A stretch of 64,000 nucleotides of DNA, from positions 1,637,007-1,701,006 of the forward strand of contig NZ_LT904908.1 of assembly GCF_900199705.1 (NCBI RefSeq), read 5' to 3'. The notes beneath the pieces were generated by a model. That model had not been told where the DNA came from and ran no database searches. It worked only from the letters and a program-made list of their open reading frames with translations. The stretch comes from Collinsella provencensis (GTDB lineage Bacteria; Actinomycetota; Coriobacteriia; Coriobacteriales; Coriobacteriaceae). Positions 54,860 to 63,297 of the stretch are shown piece after piece. Position numbers and translations under genes: made by a program. The stretch's first letter is position 1; each line of letters opens with the position of its first letter.

Positions 54860-55190
54860 CGGGGTCTCGACCATGAGCTCCCGGATGGCCTCGCAATCGC
54901 GCGCCACATCCGGGTCGTTCGTGCCGTTCACCCATTCCCACCACCGCGCGCGGCCCTGGAACTCGACGCCGTCGAACCGTGCGCGGACCTCGTCCAGGCT
55001 CACGGGGGGGCGAGCCCGTTCGCGTCCATGTCCACGTCGTAGCACATGAGGCCCTGCCTGCGGTTGAGCTCGTTGTATGCCGAGCCCGCGCTGTGGATGT
55101 TGCCGTGCAGGTGCCAGGACCCGTGCGACATGGATTGCCACTCCGTCATCGGGCAGTGCGAGAGCACGATCTTCCGGCGTGCGCGTCGCT
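54860..55190 (-). pseudogene. Metallophosphoesterase fragment, frameshifted
   Basis: Read on the minus strand, about 55185-55012 encodes LSHCPMTEWQSMSHGSWHLH, then GNIHSAGSAYNELNRRQGL and YDVDMDANGLAPP followed by a stop. This is the C-terminal half of a calcineurin-like phosphoesterase (the SHCP and GNIH metal-ligand motifs are seen). Removing one base from the seven C residues (G on the plus strand, 55005-55011) restores VSLDEVRARFDGVEF and on. The N-terminal half is absent. A broken gene between the ABC transporter and the acetyltransferase. Confidence 0.7.
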
Positions 55191-55232
55191 ACAATGGGTG
55201 CACGGGAAGACGCCCGACGCGAAAGGAGCCCC

Positions 55233-55796
55233 ATGTCCCAGCAGAAGACCGAGCGCGAGAAGATGCTCGCCGGCGAACTCTACCTCATCGACGACCCCGA
55301 GCTCATGGCCATGCGTCACGGCTGCTACGCCCTGCTCGACCGGCTCAATGCGACCAGCAACGGCGACAAAGCGGAGCGTCGGGAGATCTTCCGGGAGCTC
55401 TTCGGCTCCTGCGGGAGCAACGTGAACGTCAAATCGAACTTCAAGTGCGACTACGGCTCCAACATCCACCTGGGAAACGACGTGTTCATCAACGTCGAGT
55501 GTGTCATCTGCGACTGCGCCCCCGTGCGCATCGGCGACGGCACCCTCATCGGCCCGCAGGTGGGTATCTACGCGGTGACGCATCCGCTCGATGCCGAGGA
55601 ACGCGCGCAGGGACGCGAGTGGGGCGAGCCCGTGACCATCGGACGCAACTGCTGGATCGGAGGGCACGCCACCATCAACCCGGGTGTCACGCTCGGCGAC
55701 AACGTCGTGGTGGGGTCGGGGGCGGTGGTCACGCATTCCGTCCCCGACAACGTCATGGTCGCCGGGGTGCCCGCTCGCATCATCCGCGAGCTTTGA
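55233..55796 (+). CDS. Sugar O-acetyltransferase (Maa/LacA-like)
   Basis: This 187-residue left-handed beta-helix acetyltransferase has the N-terminal REKMLAGELYLIDDPELMAMR, GSNVNVKSNFKCDYGSNIHLG, the hexapeptide repeats IGDGTLIGPQVGIYAVTHPL with the catalytic histidine in the loop, GRNCWIGGHATINPGVTLGD and the end GVPARIIREL. It transfers acetyl from acetyl-CoA to a sugar hydroxyl, in the maltose/galactoside acetyltransferase group. The ATG has AAAGGAG upstream; longer upstream frames run through the phosphoesterase relic and are not used. Confidence 0.92.
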   Translation: MSQQKTEREKMLAGELYLIDDPELMAMRHGCYALLDRLNATSNGDKAERREIFRELFGSCGSNVNVKSNFKCDYGSNIHLGNDVFINVECVICDCAPVRIGDGTLIGPQVGIYAVTHPLDAEERAQGREWGEPVTIGRNCWIGGHATINPGVTLGDNVVVGSGAVVTHSVPDNVMVAGVPARIIREL

Positions 55797-55948
55797 CCTA
55801 TAGAGGACCCGGTCCTGAGGTCCGCGCCGACGGCGCCCCGACCGCGGCAACCTTACGGTATTGTTCGCCGCGCGTAAGCCGAATCGATGGTAGCGACGAG
55901 TCCCGTTCGCGAGAATGAGCACGGCAACTCGCATGGAAGGGGACTCGT

Positions 55949-57331
55949 ATGCGGCTGTATCTCAAGCTCGCCCTCGGCAACGTGCGCCGCAGCGCGCGCG
56001 ACTACTCGGTCTATTTCATAACGCTCGGCTTCGCAGCGTGCCTGCTCTACTCCTTTGTCGGGTCCATGGACCATCTGCGCGCGATGGGCCTTTCGCCCGA
56101 CCAGATGGGAGTGCTGGGCAGTGCCGGCGACGTGCTCGAGGCGTTCTCCATCTTCACCGTGCTCGTCTTCCTGTTCCTGGTGCGCTACGCCAACCGTTTC
56201 CTGCTGCGCCGTCGCAAGCGCGAGTTCGCGCTGTACGAGCTGTGCGGCATGGGTCGCGGCCCGCTTGCGGCCGTGCTCGTGGGGGAGACGGCACTCGTCG
56301 GCTCCGGGGCGCTGGCGTTGGGTATCGCGGTGGGCGTCGCGTTCTCGCCCGCGTTCGGCGCCGTCGCGGCGTTTGTGTTCGACGTGCCGTGGAGACTCGT
56401 CTTCACGTTTTCAGACGACGCCGCGGCTTGGACCGCAGGGTGCTTCGCCATGGTGTTCGCCTTTAACGCGGTGGACGGGGCTCGCGATATCGTCCGCCGT
56501 CCGATCATCGAGCTCCTCTCCGCCGACCGCGTCCCCGAGCGCATGCGCCTGGGCGGGCGCATGGCGCGCGGTGCCCAGGCGCTGCTGGCCGCGGTCCTGC
56601 TCGCGGTCGTGTGGGGCGCCTGCCTGTTCCAGCCCGTGTACTTCATCGCCTTCATCATCCCCATGGGGTTCGCGGCGTGCTTCGCGACATCGCTCGTCGC
56701 GCGCCTGGGCGTATCGGCCTGGGGCGCGCGCGAGCGCCGCCGCCCCGAGCGCTACCTGAGCGGCCTTCGGGCATTCACGGTGCGCCAGGTCGAGGGCCGT
56801 GTGTCCAGTACGTCCATGGCGCTCGCCTGCGTGTGCGCGCTTATCGCCGTGGCCGTGTGCATGATGGTCGCGGGCTTTGCGTTCAGCGTCGGCCTGCGGT
56901 CACCCGAGATGCCGCCGAGCGGTGTCGCGGCGTCGATGGCCCCCATCGGATACATCGGCATCTTCTACGGGGCGGTTTTCTTGCTGAGCGCCGCGGCGGT
57001 GCTCGCGCTCCAGCAGCTGTCGGGCGCCGCCGACGCGCGTCGCGCATACGGCGTGCTCGACCGGCTCGGATGCGAGCGGGCCCTTATGCGCTCATCACTG
57101 CGGCGTCAGATCTGCCTGTATTTCGCCGCGCCGATGGCGGGCGCCCTCGTGCACGATGTCTTCGGGCTCTTCCTCGTGGCCTTCCTCGCCTTCGCCATCG
57201 GTTCCAGCGGATTTTTCTCGATCGTCGCGGGCGTGCTGGCGTTCACCATCGGCCTCATGGCGGTGTACGGCCTGGTGACCGCGCGTGCGGTGGAGCGGGC
57301 GGTGCTCGGTGGCAGAGCGGGTGGGGGCTGA
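55949..57331 (+). CDS. Orphan FtsX-like ABC permease (BceB-type)
   Basis: This 460-residue membrane protein has about eight spans. MRLYLKLALGNVRRSARDYSVYFITLGFAACLLY (N-terminus, in part) and RRKREFALYELCGMGRGPLAAVLVGE (in part) are typical of BceB permeases that work with a BceA ATPase in peptide-antibiotic sensing. It is shorter than the usual 600-660 residues and lacks the large extracellular loop between spans 7 and 8; spans are followed almost directly. No ATPase gene is adjacent. GGAAGGGG precedes the ATG. It may be a degenerate or specialised member. Confidence 0.78.
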   Translation: MRLYLKLALGNVRRSARDYSVYFITLGFAACLLYSFVGSMDHLRAMGLSPDQMGVLGSAGDVLEAFSIFTVLVFLFLVRYANRFLLRRRKREFALYELCGMGRGPLAAVLVGETALVGSGALALGIAVGVAFSPAFGAVAAFVFDVPWRLVFTFSDDAAAWTAGCFAMVFAFNAVDGARDIVRRPIIELLSADRVPERMRLGGRMARGAQALLAAVLLAVVWGACLFQPVYFIAFIIPMGFAACFATSLVARLGVSAWGARERRRPERYLSGLRAFTVRQVEGRVSSTSMALACVCALIAVAVCMMVAGFAFSVGLRSPEMPPSGVAASMAPIGYIGIFYGAVFLLSAAAVLALQQLSGAADARRAYGVLDRLGCERALMRSSLRRQICLYFAAPMAGALVHDVFGLFLVAFLAFAIGSSGFFSIVAGVLAFTIGLMAVYGLVTARAVERAVLGGRAGGG

Positions 57332-57473
57332 TCTGCTGGATACGTGCGGGGAGCTTGCGGGAGTTCTCGAGCAGGACTCTTTTGCGTCCTTCTCGCACTC
57401 GATTCGGCTGTCGCGCGCTGACCCCTGGCGTTCCCGTGGTCATCATTGCCGCCTGCTGGCACGCGCATTGTCT

Positions 57474-57527
57474 GTTTAACTTGTTAAACCTTGCTAATCT
57501 CGTTAAACCTTGTTCAAGTTGTTAAAC
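57474..57527. promoter_or_regulatory. GTTTAAC/GTTAAAC operator-like repeats
   Basis: GTTTAACTTGTTAAAC (57474-57489, arms GTTTAAC and GTTAAAC) and GTTCAAGTTGTTAAAC (57512-57527, 14 of 16 identical) are 38 bp apart with another CGTTAAACC between. They lie 25-78 bp before the broken AAA ATPase gene and look like a repressor-binding cluster. Confidence 0.5.
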
Positions 57528-57551
57528 TTCGGCGACTGCAGAAGGTGATGC

Positions 57552-58184
57552 ATGGCGGCGCGTGTCAATCCGTTCAAGCCGACGGCTGGAATGAATCCAC
57601 CCGAGCTCATCGGTCGAGACGAGATTCAAGACGCGCCTCTTGACGAGATGCGGGAGCTCGGCAACGAGATTCAGCTGCTGGTTCGCCAGGGCGCGAACGT
57701 GGCGTTCGCCTTCGCGGGACTTCCCGCTTCGGTCGACGGCGTTGTGGTTGGCGAGGCCTTGACGTTCCTGCAGCGGGCAAAGCACATCGAGCTCAAGCGC
57801 CTGATGGATTTCGAGGTCGGCGATTCGTTCGAGGACACGATGGTACGCGCGGGCAAATCCGTCGCCCCCGGGGTGTCCGATTCGCTTACGGCCGCCGCCG
57901 CCGGGTATCCCTTCATGGTGCAACTCGTCGGTTACTACACGTGGCAGGCCGCTTCGCGCCGCAGTTCCGACATGGTTGAGCTGTGCGTCCAGTGCCTGCA
58001 TATCGGGCCGTATGATGACGAGCCGGTGACCGTCGAGTTGATGCGCGCGTTCGCTGAGGAGCAGGGCTGTGTCGAGGATTTCTCCGATGAGCGCCTGCAT
58101 CACGAGATCTATCTCAACGATGCCCGTCGCACTGCGCCCGAGAAGCTCAAGACGGTGATCAGGCATCCGATTCGCAGGGCGTAG
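57552..58184 (+). pseudogene. AAA ATPase with internal deletion of the P-loop
   Basis: This 210-residue reading frame starts ARVNPFKPTAGMNPPELIGRDE, the conserved opening of a family of ATP-binding proteins, and continues abruptly with ELGNEIQLLVRQGANVAFAFAG, LTFLQRAKHIELKRL and AAGYPFMVQLVGYYTWQAAS, which belong after the nucleotide-binding part. Walker A and Walker B are missing, so roughly 100 residues have been lost in frame. The start at 57552 has GAAGGTG upstream and an operator cluster. The protein could still be made but cannot bind ATP in the usual way. Confidence 0.7.
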
Positions 58185-58344
58185 ATGGGCGACCGTAGAA
58201 GGCTCGTTTGTGGGATTTTGTGCAGAGTCATGCCATCGCAACGCTGAGGTCCGATTATCAGAGAACGGCGCCGAGCTCGCGAGGCCCGGCGCCGCCCAGA
58301 AACCTGCAGACGGCGTGCAGGGGCGCCGGGAAAGCGGGTATACT

Positions 58345-58440
58345 GGTGGCGACTAGGGAGGCGTACGCCCTCCTGGAACAGAGTTGGTGGGGTAAAACCC
58401 GCACGAACAGCCGCTCCGGCCAGGGCGGCTGTTCCCTTAT
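58345..58440 (+). pseudogene. Possible relic of a holin-like type I toxin locus
   Basis: After a TATACT at 58338-58343, the sequence reads VATREAYALLEQSWWGKTRT, of which VATREAYALL resembles the start of small hydrophobic toxins of the type MATREAYALLLAFG; the membrane segment is missing. A terminator hairpin, GAACAGCCGC (58406) and GCGGCTGTTC, follows, as in such loci. I offer it as a truncated remnant; it may instead be a small RNA gene. From 58185 to here nothing else was found. Confidence 0.3.
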
Positions 58441-58469
58441 GTGGCGAGTTTCATGGCGCTATACTAATG

Positions 58470-58582
58470 CTTATCGAAGATAAAACACAGTGCCCGTCGG
58501 GTAGTCGGGCCGTGGGCGCCCGCCTGCCAGTAACCTGCCTCCTTGGTTGTCCCTTCTTCGCGTAGCCCTACATAGAAGGAGG
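58470..58582 (+). ncRNA. Structured leader before yjdF (candidate yjdF-type riboswitch)
   Basis: The gap before the YjdF gene contains AAAACACAGTGCCCG, GC-rich stems (GCCCG and CGGGC; GGGCG and CGCC) and an anti-Shine-Dalgarno: CCTCCTT (58538-58544) is the exact complement of AAGGAGG (58576-58582). CCTTCT (58552-58557) can also pair with AGAAGG. This fits a translational switch. The yjdF motif RNA is known to precede this gene family in Firmicutes and to bind aromatic azaheterocycles; I could not check the consensus. Confidence 0.5.
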
Positions 58583-58590
58583 TCGCGGCT

Positions 58591-59022
58591 ATGCGAAAGA
58601 GTGAGGTCTCATCGACCCTGACGGTCTATCACGACGGTCAGTTCTGGGTGGGCGTGGTCGAGCATGTCGAAAACGGCATGTTGAGCGTTGCGCGTGTGGT
58701 GTTTGGCGCGGAGCCTTCAAATGAAGAAGTCTATACATGGGTGCTTGGACATTGGTCGAGTTTGCGTTTGAGTGCGGAGACCGAGCCAGCTGAGTCCCGT
58801 TCAAATCGTCTGCCGGGCAATCCCAAGCGCCGTGCACGAGAAGCTGCAAAGGTCTTGCATATGCGAGGGGCGTCAACTGCATCACAGCTCGCACTCGCTC
58901 GCGAACGGGAGCGCATGAAGGACCGGGCGCGATCCGAGCGTGCAAATCGGCATCAGGGCGAAGCGCAGGAGCGTTGGAAGCAGCGTCAAGAAAAGAAGCG
59001 CCGGAAACATCGCGGCAAGTGA
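58591..59022 (+). CDS. yjdF: YjdF family protein (DUF2992)
   Basis: This 143-residue protein has a small N-terminal domain (TLTVYHDGQFWVGVVEHVEN, VARVVFGAEPSNEEVYTWVL) and a highly basic C-terminal half ending in RWKQRQEKKRRKHRGK, likely helical and nucleic-acid binding, the usual YjdF arrangement. The biochemical role is unknown. The Shine-Dalgarno AAGGAGG is eight bases before the ATG and may be sequestered by the leader described above. It is monocistronic. Confidence 0.88.
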   Translation: MRKSEVSSTLTVYHDGQFWVGVVEHVENGMLSVARVVFGAEPSNEEVYTWVLGHWSSLRLSAETEPAESRSNRLPGNPKRRAREAAKVLHMRGASTASQLALARERERMKDRARSERANRHQGEAQERWKQRQEKKRRKHRGK

Positions 59023-59171
59023 TAAGGCGCGGTTTTCCCGATCGCTCACATCGGGTGTGCGCAAAACCTATATTTGAATGACCTCAAACGAAGGTTTTGC
59101 GCTCATTCGAAATTCACGTCTGCGAGGAGATTGGCATGCGGTGCCGAGACTCTTGTTGCTGCGTTATCTCT

Positions 59172-59680
59172 CTAGCCCCGCTTGCGGGTGGCGACAGCCC
59201 CCGTTACGGCGGCGAGCAGGACGAAGGGCGCGATCCGCACAAAGAGCCATTCGAACCCGTGGAGCATCGTTCCCGCCACCGCGTACTCGGGATTCGAGAA
59301 ATCCCATTCGAGATACGAGCCTCCGATTGCCCCAGCACGAGGAGGACAAGGGCCGTCGCGACGCCGATTGCGATGCAAAGGGCGTGCAACGCGCTCCGCT
59401 TGGATTCCCTCGCCCGCGCGAACTGGTCGTTCAGCACTTCGAGCTTTTCGGAGAGAGCTTGCAGGCCATCGGGCTCGGCCGCTGCAACGGTCTCTCCCAG
59501 CAGCGTGCTCACCGGCACGTCGAGCGTCTCACCGAGGGCGACGAGCATCTCCGCGTCGGGCACCGAGAGCCCGCGTTCCCATTTGGAAACCGTCTGCCTC
59601 ACCACGTTCAGCTTGAGCGCGAGCTCCTCCTGCGATAGCCCTTTCGATTTCCTGAGGGCCTGGATGTTCTCGTTCAGCAT
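59172..59680 (-). pseudogene. XRE regulator with membrane spans, frameshifted
   Basis: From ATG 59680 (AGAAAGGA upstream) the frame encodes an XRE domain (LNENIQALRKSKGLSQEELA, RQTVSKWERGLSVPD), a helical linker and one membrane span (CIAIGVATALVLLVL). The frame is then lost: at a run of four C on the plus strand (59330-59333) one base is missing. The other frame continues sensibly as GAIGGSYLEWDFSNPEYAVA and a second span FVRIAPFVLLAAVTGAVAT, ending RKRG. A recent frameshift, a slippery tract or a sequence error. Confidence 0.8.
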
Positions 59681-60030
59681 GGCGGATCCTTTCTCTCGCC
59701 CGGTTCCTACGTTACCGCAATGCTGCCCGCAGATGGTCCGTTGCCGCAAGCAACGGGTCGTAACATCGGCGGGGATTGTTTGAGTTCACAGGGGATGCAA
59801 GCTCCTGATAATTTGACGTCCATTCAGTCTACCTGCGGTTTGCAACCATAGGGTGCCCGCAGGTTGCGTAAAATGAAGCCTCAAGTTGGTGGTTTCCGCC
59901 ATGTGGCTACCGTAGTGTGTAAGTCGCCGGCAGGAAAACGCTAAACGCTGGGATGCCGCGCCCGCGCCGTCGCCGTGAGCCAAGATCATAACGCCCGAGC
60001 GGTCGCTCCCAGCCAACGAGAGGACCTACT

Positions 60031-61104
60031 ATGAGCTTCCGTACCAACCTTCAGTATCTGCGCGCCGAGCGCCACATGACCCAGGAGCAGCTCGCCATGC
60101 TGCTTGGGGTGTCCCGCCAGTCCGTCACCAAGTGGGAGGCCGAGAAGTCCTACCCGGAGATGGATAAGCTCATCAAGATGTGCCAGATCTTCGAGTGCTC
60201 GCTCGATGATCTGGTGCAGGGTGACCTTACCGATCGAGTTCCGGCACCCGCCGCAGCTACCGTGCCGCCCGGTCCCGCGACGGATGTGTGCGGCTATGAC
60301 GACCACATGCGCTCGTTTGCCAAGCGGGTTCCCACGGGCGTCTCCGCCTTTATCCTGGGCGTTGTGGGACTCGTACTGTTTGGGGAGGGGACGGCTCTGC
60401 GCGGCCTGTTCAATAGCGGCATGGCTGCAAGTTGGGGAGAGCTTCTGGGGTTGGGTGCCCTGTTCGCCGGCGTGCTTACGGGCATTGGCATCTTGGTCTC
60501 CGCCGGCATGGAGCACTCTGCCTTTGTGAAGGCGCATCCCTTTATCGAGGATTTTTATACTGACGAGGATCGTCTTCAGGCACGCCAACTGCTGGTACGC
60601 GGGTTGGTTACCGGGCTCATGCTCATCATGATGGGGGTTCTGCTGGGCAACTTCATCGAGCATGAGTCTGGCACGGAGGCTCCTGCGGCCGCTGCGTTGC
60701 TCGCCCTGGTCGCGGTGGGCGTATGGCTGATTGTCCATGCGGGCATGATGTACGGTCGCGTGGATATCGATGAGTACAACCGCGATGCGGTCGAGGAACT
60801 CGAGGTTGAGGACATCGCCCGCATAGATGTTCCCGAAGCGGTGCGAGCCGAGCTACGATCTGCCAAGCGCACGCACAAGAAGATCGAGACTGCCTGTGGC
60901 GTCATCATGCTCGTTGCCACTATCGTTGCGCTGAGCTGGCTGTTCATGGGTCCTTCGCTCGCTGGGACCACTTGGGACGCCATCGGCAGCGGCCATTCGG
61001 TGGCGGATTCCCCTGTCAGCTACTTCTGGCTCCCTTGGGTGATCGGCGGCATCTTATGCGGCATCGTGTCTATCGTGTTCAAGGGCATCGACGGAGACCG
61101 ATAG
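60031..61104 (+). CDS. XRE-family regulator with C-terminal membrane domain
   Basis: This 357-residue protein has an N-terminal XRE helix-turn-helix (NLQYLRAERHMTQEQLAMLL, SRQSVTKWEAEKSYPEMDKL, CSLDDLVQGDL), then a linker and about six membrane spans (VSAFILGVVGLVLFG, LGLGALFAGVLTGIGILV, GLVTGLMLIMMGVLLG, ALLALVAVGVWLIV and two at the end). A charged loop is between spans 4 and 5. It may couple a membrane signal to DNA binding. GAGAGGA precedes the ATG. It is one of four HTH-membrane proteins within 4 kb. Confidence 0.85.
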   Translation: MSFRTNLQYLRAERHMTQEQLAMLLGVSRQSVTKWEAEKSYPEMDKLIKMCQIFECSLDDLVQGDLTDRVPAPAAATVPPGPATDVCGYDDHMRSFAKRVPTGVSAFILGVVGLVLFGEGTALRGLFNSGMAASWGELLGLGALFAGVLTGIGILVSAGMEHSAFVKAHPFIEDFYTDEDRLQARQLLVRGLVTGLMLIMMGVLLGNFIEHESGTEAPAAAALLALVAVGVWLIVHAGMMYGRVDIDEYNRDAVEELEVEDIARIDVPEAVRAELRSAKRTHKKIETACGVIMLVATIVALSWLFMGPSLAGTTWDAIGSGHSVADSPVSYFWLPWVIGGILCGIVSIVFKGIDGDR

Positions 61105-61111
61105 GACGTTC

Positions 61112-61150
61112 GCGACCTCAATTTAGGGACAGTCCCTAAATTGAGGTCGC
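61112..61150. repeat. 39-bp perfect palindrome, copy 1
   Basis: Perfect 19-nt arms GCGACCTCAATTTAGGGAC (61112-61130) and the complement (61132-61150) around a single A. It begins 7 bp after the regulator stop. The inner 35 bp occur again at 62471-62505 and, slightly altered, at 63659-63693. Confidence 0.9.
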
Positions 61151-61224
61151 ATCGCGAGTGCAACGCCGATGGGAAAAGCGCCGATTCTTGACGCGCGTGA
61201 TGCGGACTTCGGCAGATGCGGCCT

Positions 61225-61845
61225 CTAGTTCAGCAGGCCCCATGCGGCAAAGCCGAGCGCGCCGCCGATGGCGGCCGCGGCGATGAAGGTCAGCAAGTCG
61301 TACGCCAGTCGATGCTTCGCCGGCCATGCGCGGCGGAGGAGTGCCCGCGGATCGCGCTCGATGCTCGCCTCGCCGTTCATGAAGGCGAGGATCTCGCGGT
61401 AGGTCACCAGGTCGTTCTCACGCTTGATGCGCTCTAGGACCGTTGCGACAACAAGCGCCGCTATCGCCGGCAGGAACGCTATGGCCGCGGCGACGCCGAC
61501 GCCCCAGGTATCCTCCATCCAGCTAAACGCCGGTGACAATATCAGCGCGAACGCCACCGCCAATAACGCGAGCATCAATACAGCCAGCCATAGCATCCGC
61601 GTCCCCATGCGCTTGCGGTCCCTTTCGACTGCCTCTTCCATAACGGTCACGTCTCCCTTCACGAGCGTGTCTATGGAGGTGTCGAATAGGATGCTCAGCA
61701 TGAGCAGACTCTGGACGTCCGGATACGTCTTGTCCCGCTCCCAGTTCGAGATCGTCTGACGCGACACGTAGAGTTTCTCGGCGAGCTGTTCTTGGGAGAG
61801 CCCCATCGCCTCGCGCCTCGTCTTGATCTGGTTGCTGATGTCCAT
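61225..61845 (-). CDS. XRE-family regulator with membrane spans
   Basis: This 206-residue protein has an XRE domain (NQIKTRREAMGLSQEQLAEK, YVSRQTISNWERDKTYPD, SIDTLVKGDV), then two membrane spans (MLWLAVLMLALLAVAFALIL and VAAAIAFLPAIAALVVATVL), an amphipathic region NDLVTYREILAFMNGE, and a last span (AAAAIGGALGFAAWGLL). The ATG at 61845 has GGGAGGTGA upstream. Its layout is shared with the gene at 62527-63147, including the segment LVTYRE-LAF--GE; the two look like a duplicated pair. Confidence 0.87.
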   Translation of the reverse strand: MDISNQIKTRREAMGLSQEQLAEKLYVSRQTISNWERDKTYPDVQSLLMLSILFDTSIDTLVKGDVTVMEEAVERDRKRMGTRMLWLAVLMLALLAVAFALILSPAFSWMEDTWGVGVAAAIAFLPAIAALVVATVLERIKRENDLVTYREILAFMNGEASIERDPRALLRRAWPAKHRLAYDLLTFIAAAAIGGALGFAAWGLLN

Positions 61846-62041
61846 CGTCACCTCCCGGTCGTGAAGGAGCGTCCCGCGAACACGCCGGCTGCGCTATCGA
61901 ATCTGCTGTACATCATATGCGGTAAGGCTTGCCGGGCGCTGCAAAATCTGTTTTGCACGGGGTTTACCTGCATGATTGTTGCTGCGATGCATGCCATCGC
62001 CGCGGGGAGATCTGGCTTGTGGAGGCTTGCGGGGCGATGGC

Positions 62042-62395
62042 TTAGCGATGTTGTCGAGCGGCCATCCAGACGCGCAGGCCAATGGCGGCATAGCCGATCG
62101 CGGCATAGGCGACGCCATGGAACGCGAGGTCCCGGCTACCCTCGATGGCGAGGGGAAGCAGGAGCGCGAATCCGATTCCGAGCGCCGCGGGTATCCAGAA
62201 GAGCGTTCGCGCGGAGCCCGCGGCGAGCATGCCGAGGGCGACCGCAGTGATTGGGAGAAGGGCGTAGAGGAGCGCCATCATGGCGATCATGCCGGCATCG
62301 GATGGGACGACGCTCACCAGGAGGACGGGGATCGCCCAGCAGGCGCCGACGATTGCGATCAATGCGATGAGGGATGCGCGTGCGGTGACGTTCAT
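62042..62395 (-). CDS. Small four-span membrane protein
   Basis: This 117-residue protein consists of four predicted spans (SLIALIAIVGACWAIPVLLV, GMIAMMALLYALLPITAVAL, LFWIPAALGIGFALLLPLAI, GVAYAAIGYAAIGLRVWMAA). I do not recognise a family. The ATG at 62395 has AGAGGTACCCC upstream. It lies between the two paralogous HTH-membrane genes on the same strand. Confidence 0.6.
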   Translation of the reverse strand: MNVTARASLIALIAIVGACWAIPVLLVSVVPSDAGMIAMMALLYALLPITAVALGMLAAGSARTLFWIPAALGIGFALLLPLAIEGSRDLAFHGVAYAAIGYAAIGLRVWMAARQHR

Positions 62396-62470
62396 GGGGT
62401 ACCTCTTAAACGGGGATCGCCCCCATTCTGGCATGAGCGACCGGAAACGGGGCGACAGTATCGGCGGGTG

Positions 62471-62505
62471 GACCTCAATTTAGGGACAGTCCCTAAATTG
62501 AGGTC
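62471..62505. repeat. 35-bp perfect palindrome, copy 2
   Basis: Arms of 17 nt, GACCTCAATTTAGGGAC and its complement, around one A. The sequence is the same as the inner 35 bp of the copy at 61112-61150. It lies between the small membrane protein and the HTH gene. Confidence 0.9.
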
Positions 62506-62526
62506 TTAAGCTTCCCCGCTGCGCTT

Positions 62527-63147
62527 TTAGCTCAGCATCTTGGCGAGCATGCCGATGCCAACACCCACGAGGCCGCCGGCGATCGCGCCGAGGATGATCT
62601 GCACGCCGTTGCGCGCGCCCTTGACCCAGGGGCTCATCTCGCGCTCGCGGCGTCCCTCGAGCGTGTCGCGCTCGACCTGCTCGCCGCGGCTGAACGCCAG
62701 CACCTCGCGGTACGTGACGAGGTCGTGCTGCTTCTTCATTCGCTCCATATACACGAACGCCACGAGCATCACGACGAGCGCCGCGGCGGCGAACGCCGCG
62801 GTGGGCGCGATGTGGGCGCCCCAGCCCCATTCGAACTGGAACGCCGCCCACGCGCTCAGCGCCAGGAACACGACCGCGCTCACGACCGTGACCGTGGAGA
62901 GGGCATTGTACTTCTTGACCGCTTCGTTCATTACCTGTGCCATGGTTTCCACATCTCCTTTGATGAGGGAGTCCACGGTCACCCCGAACACGTTGGAGAG
63001 CAACAGCAGGCTCTGGACATCCGGGTACGTGCGGCCGCACTCCCAGTTGCTGATGGTCTGGCGCGACACGTAGATGCGCTCCGCCAGGTCGTCCTGGGAC
63101 AGTCCGAGCTCCGTCCGATGCTCCTTGATGTGCGAGCCCAGCTCCAT
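62527..63147 (-). CDS. XRE-family regulator with membrane spans (paralogue)
   Basis: This 206-residue protein is built like the one at 61225: XRE domain (SHIKEHRTELGLSQDDLAER, YVSRQTISNWECGRTYPD, TVDSLIKGDVETMAQVM), two spans (VVSAVVFLALSAWAAFQF and AAFAAAALVVMLVAFVYM), HDLVTYREVLAFSRGEQ and a last span (IILGAIAGGLVGVGIGMLA). The ATG at 63147 follows AAGGAGCAGACGC. It shares about half of its HTH residues with that paralogue. Confidence 0.87.
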   Translation of the reverse strand: MELGSHIKEHRTELGLSQDDLAERIYVSRQTISNWECGRTYPDVQSLLLLSNVFGVTVDSLIKGDVETMAQVMNEAVKKYNALSTVTVVSAVVFLALSAWAAFQFEWGWGAHIAPTAAFAAAALVVMLVAFVYMERMKKQHDLVTYREVLAFSRGEQVERDTLEGRREREMSPWVKGARNGVQIILGAIAGGLVGVGIGMLAKMLS

Positions 63148-63297
63148 GCGTCTGCTCCTTGCGGGTCGGGGTGACCCCTGTCGAGGGCCACCATGGCATT
63201 GGCGGGCAAATCGTACCATCAAAGGTCTTTATATCTGTCGCCCGCAGCGCAAAAACGAGCTGTCAAAAGGCTTTATATATGCCATCTAGCTGGGAAA

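Noticed and set aside
57552..58184. Treating the 210-residue frame as an intact gene
   Set aside because: Walker A and B are missing between two segments that belong to one longer protein family, so a deletion is the better explanation.
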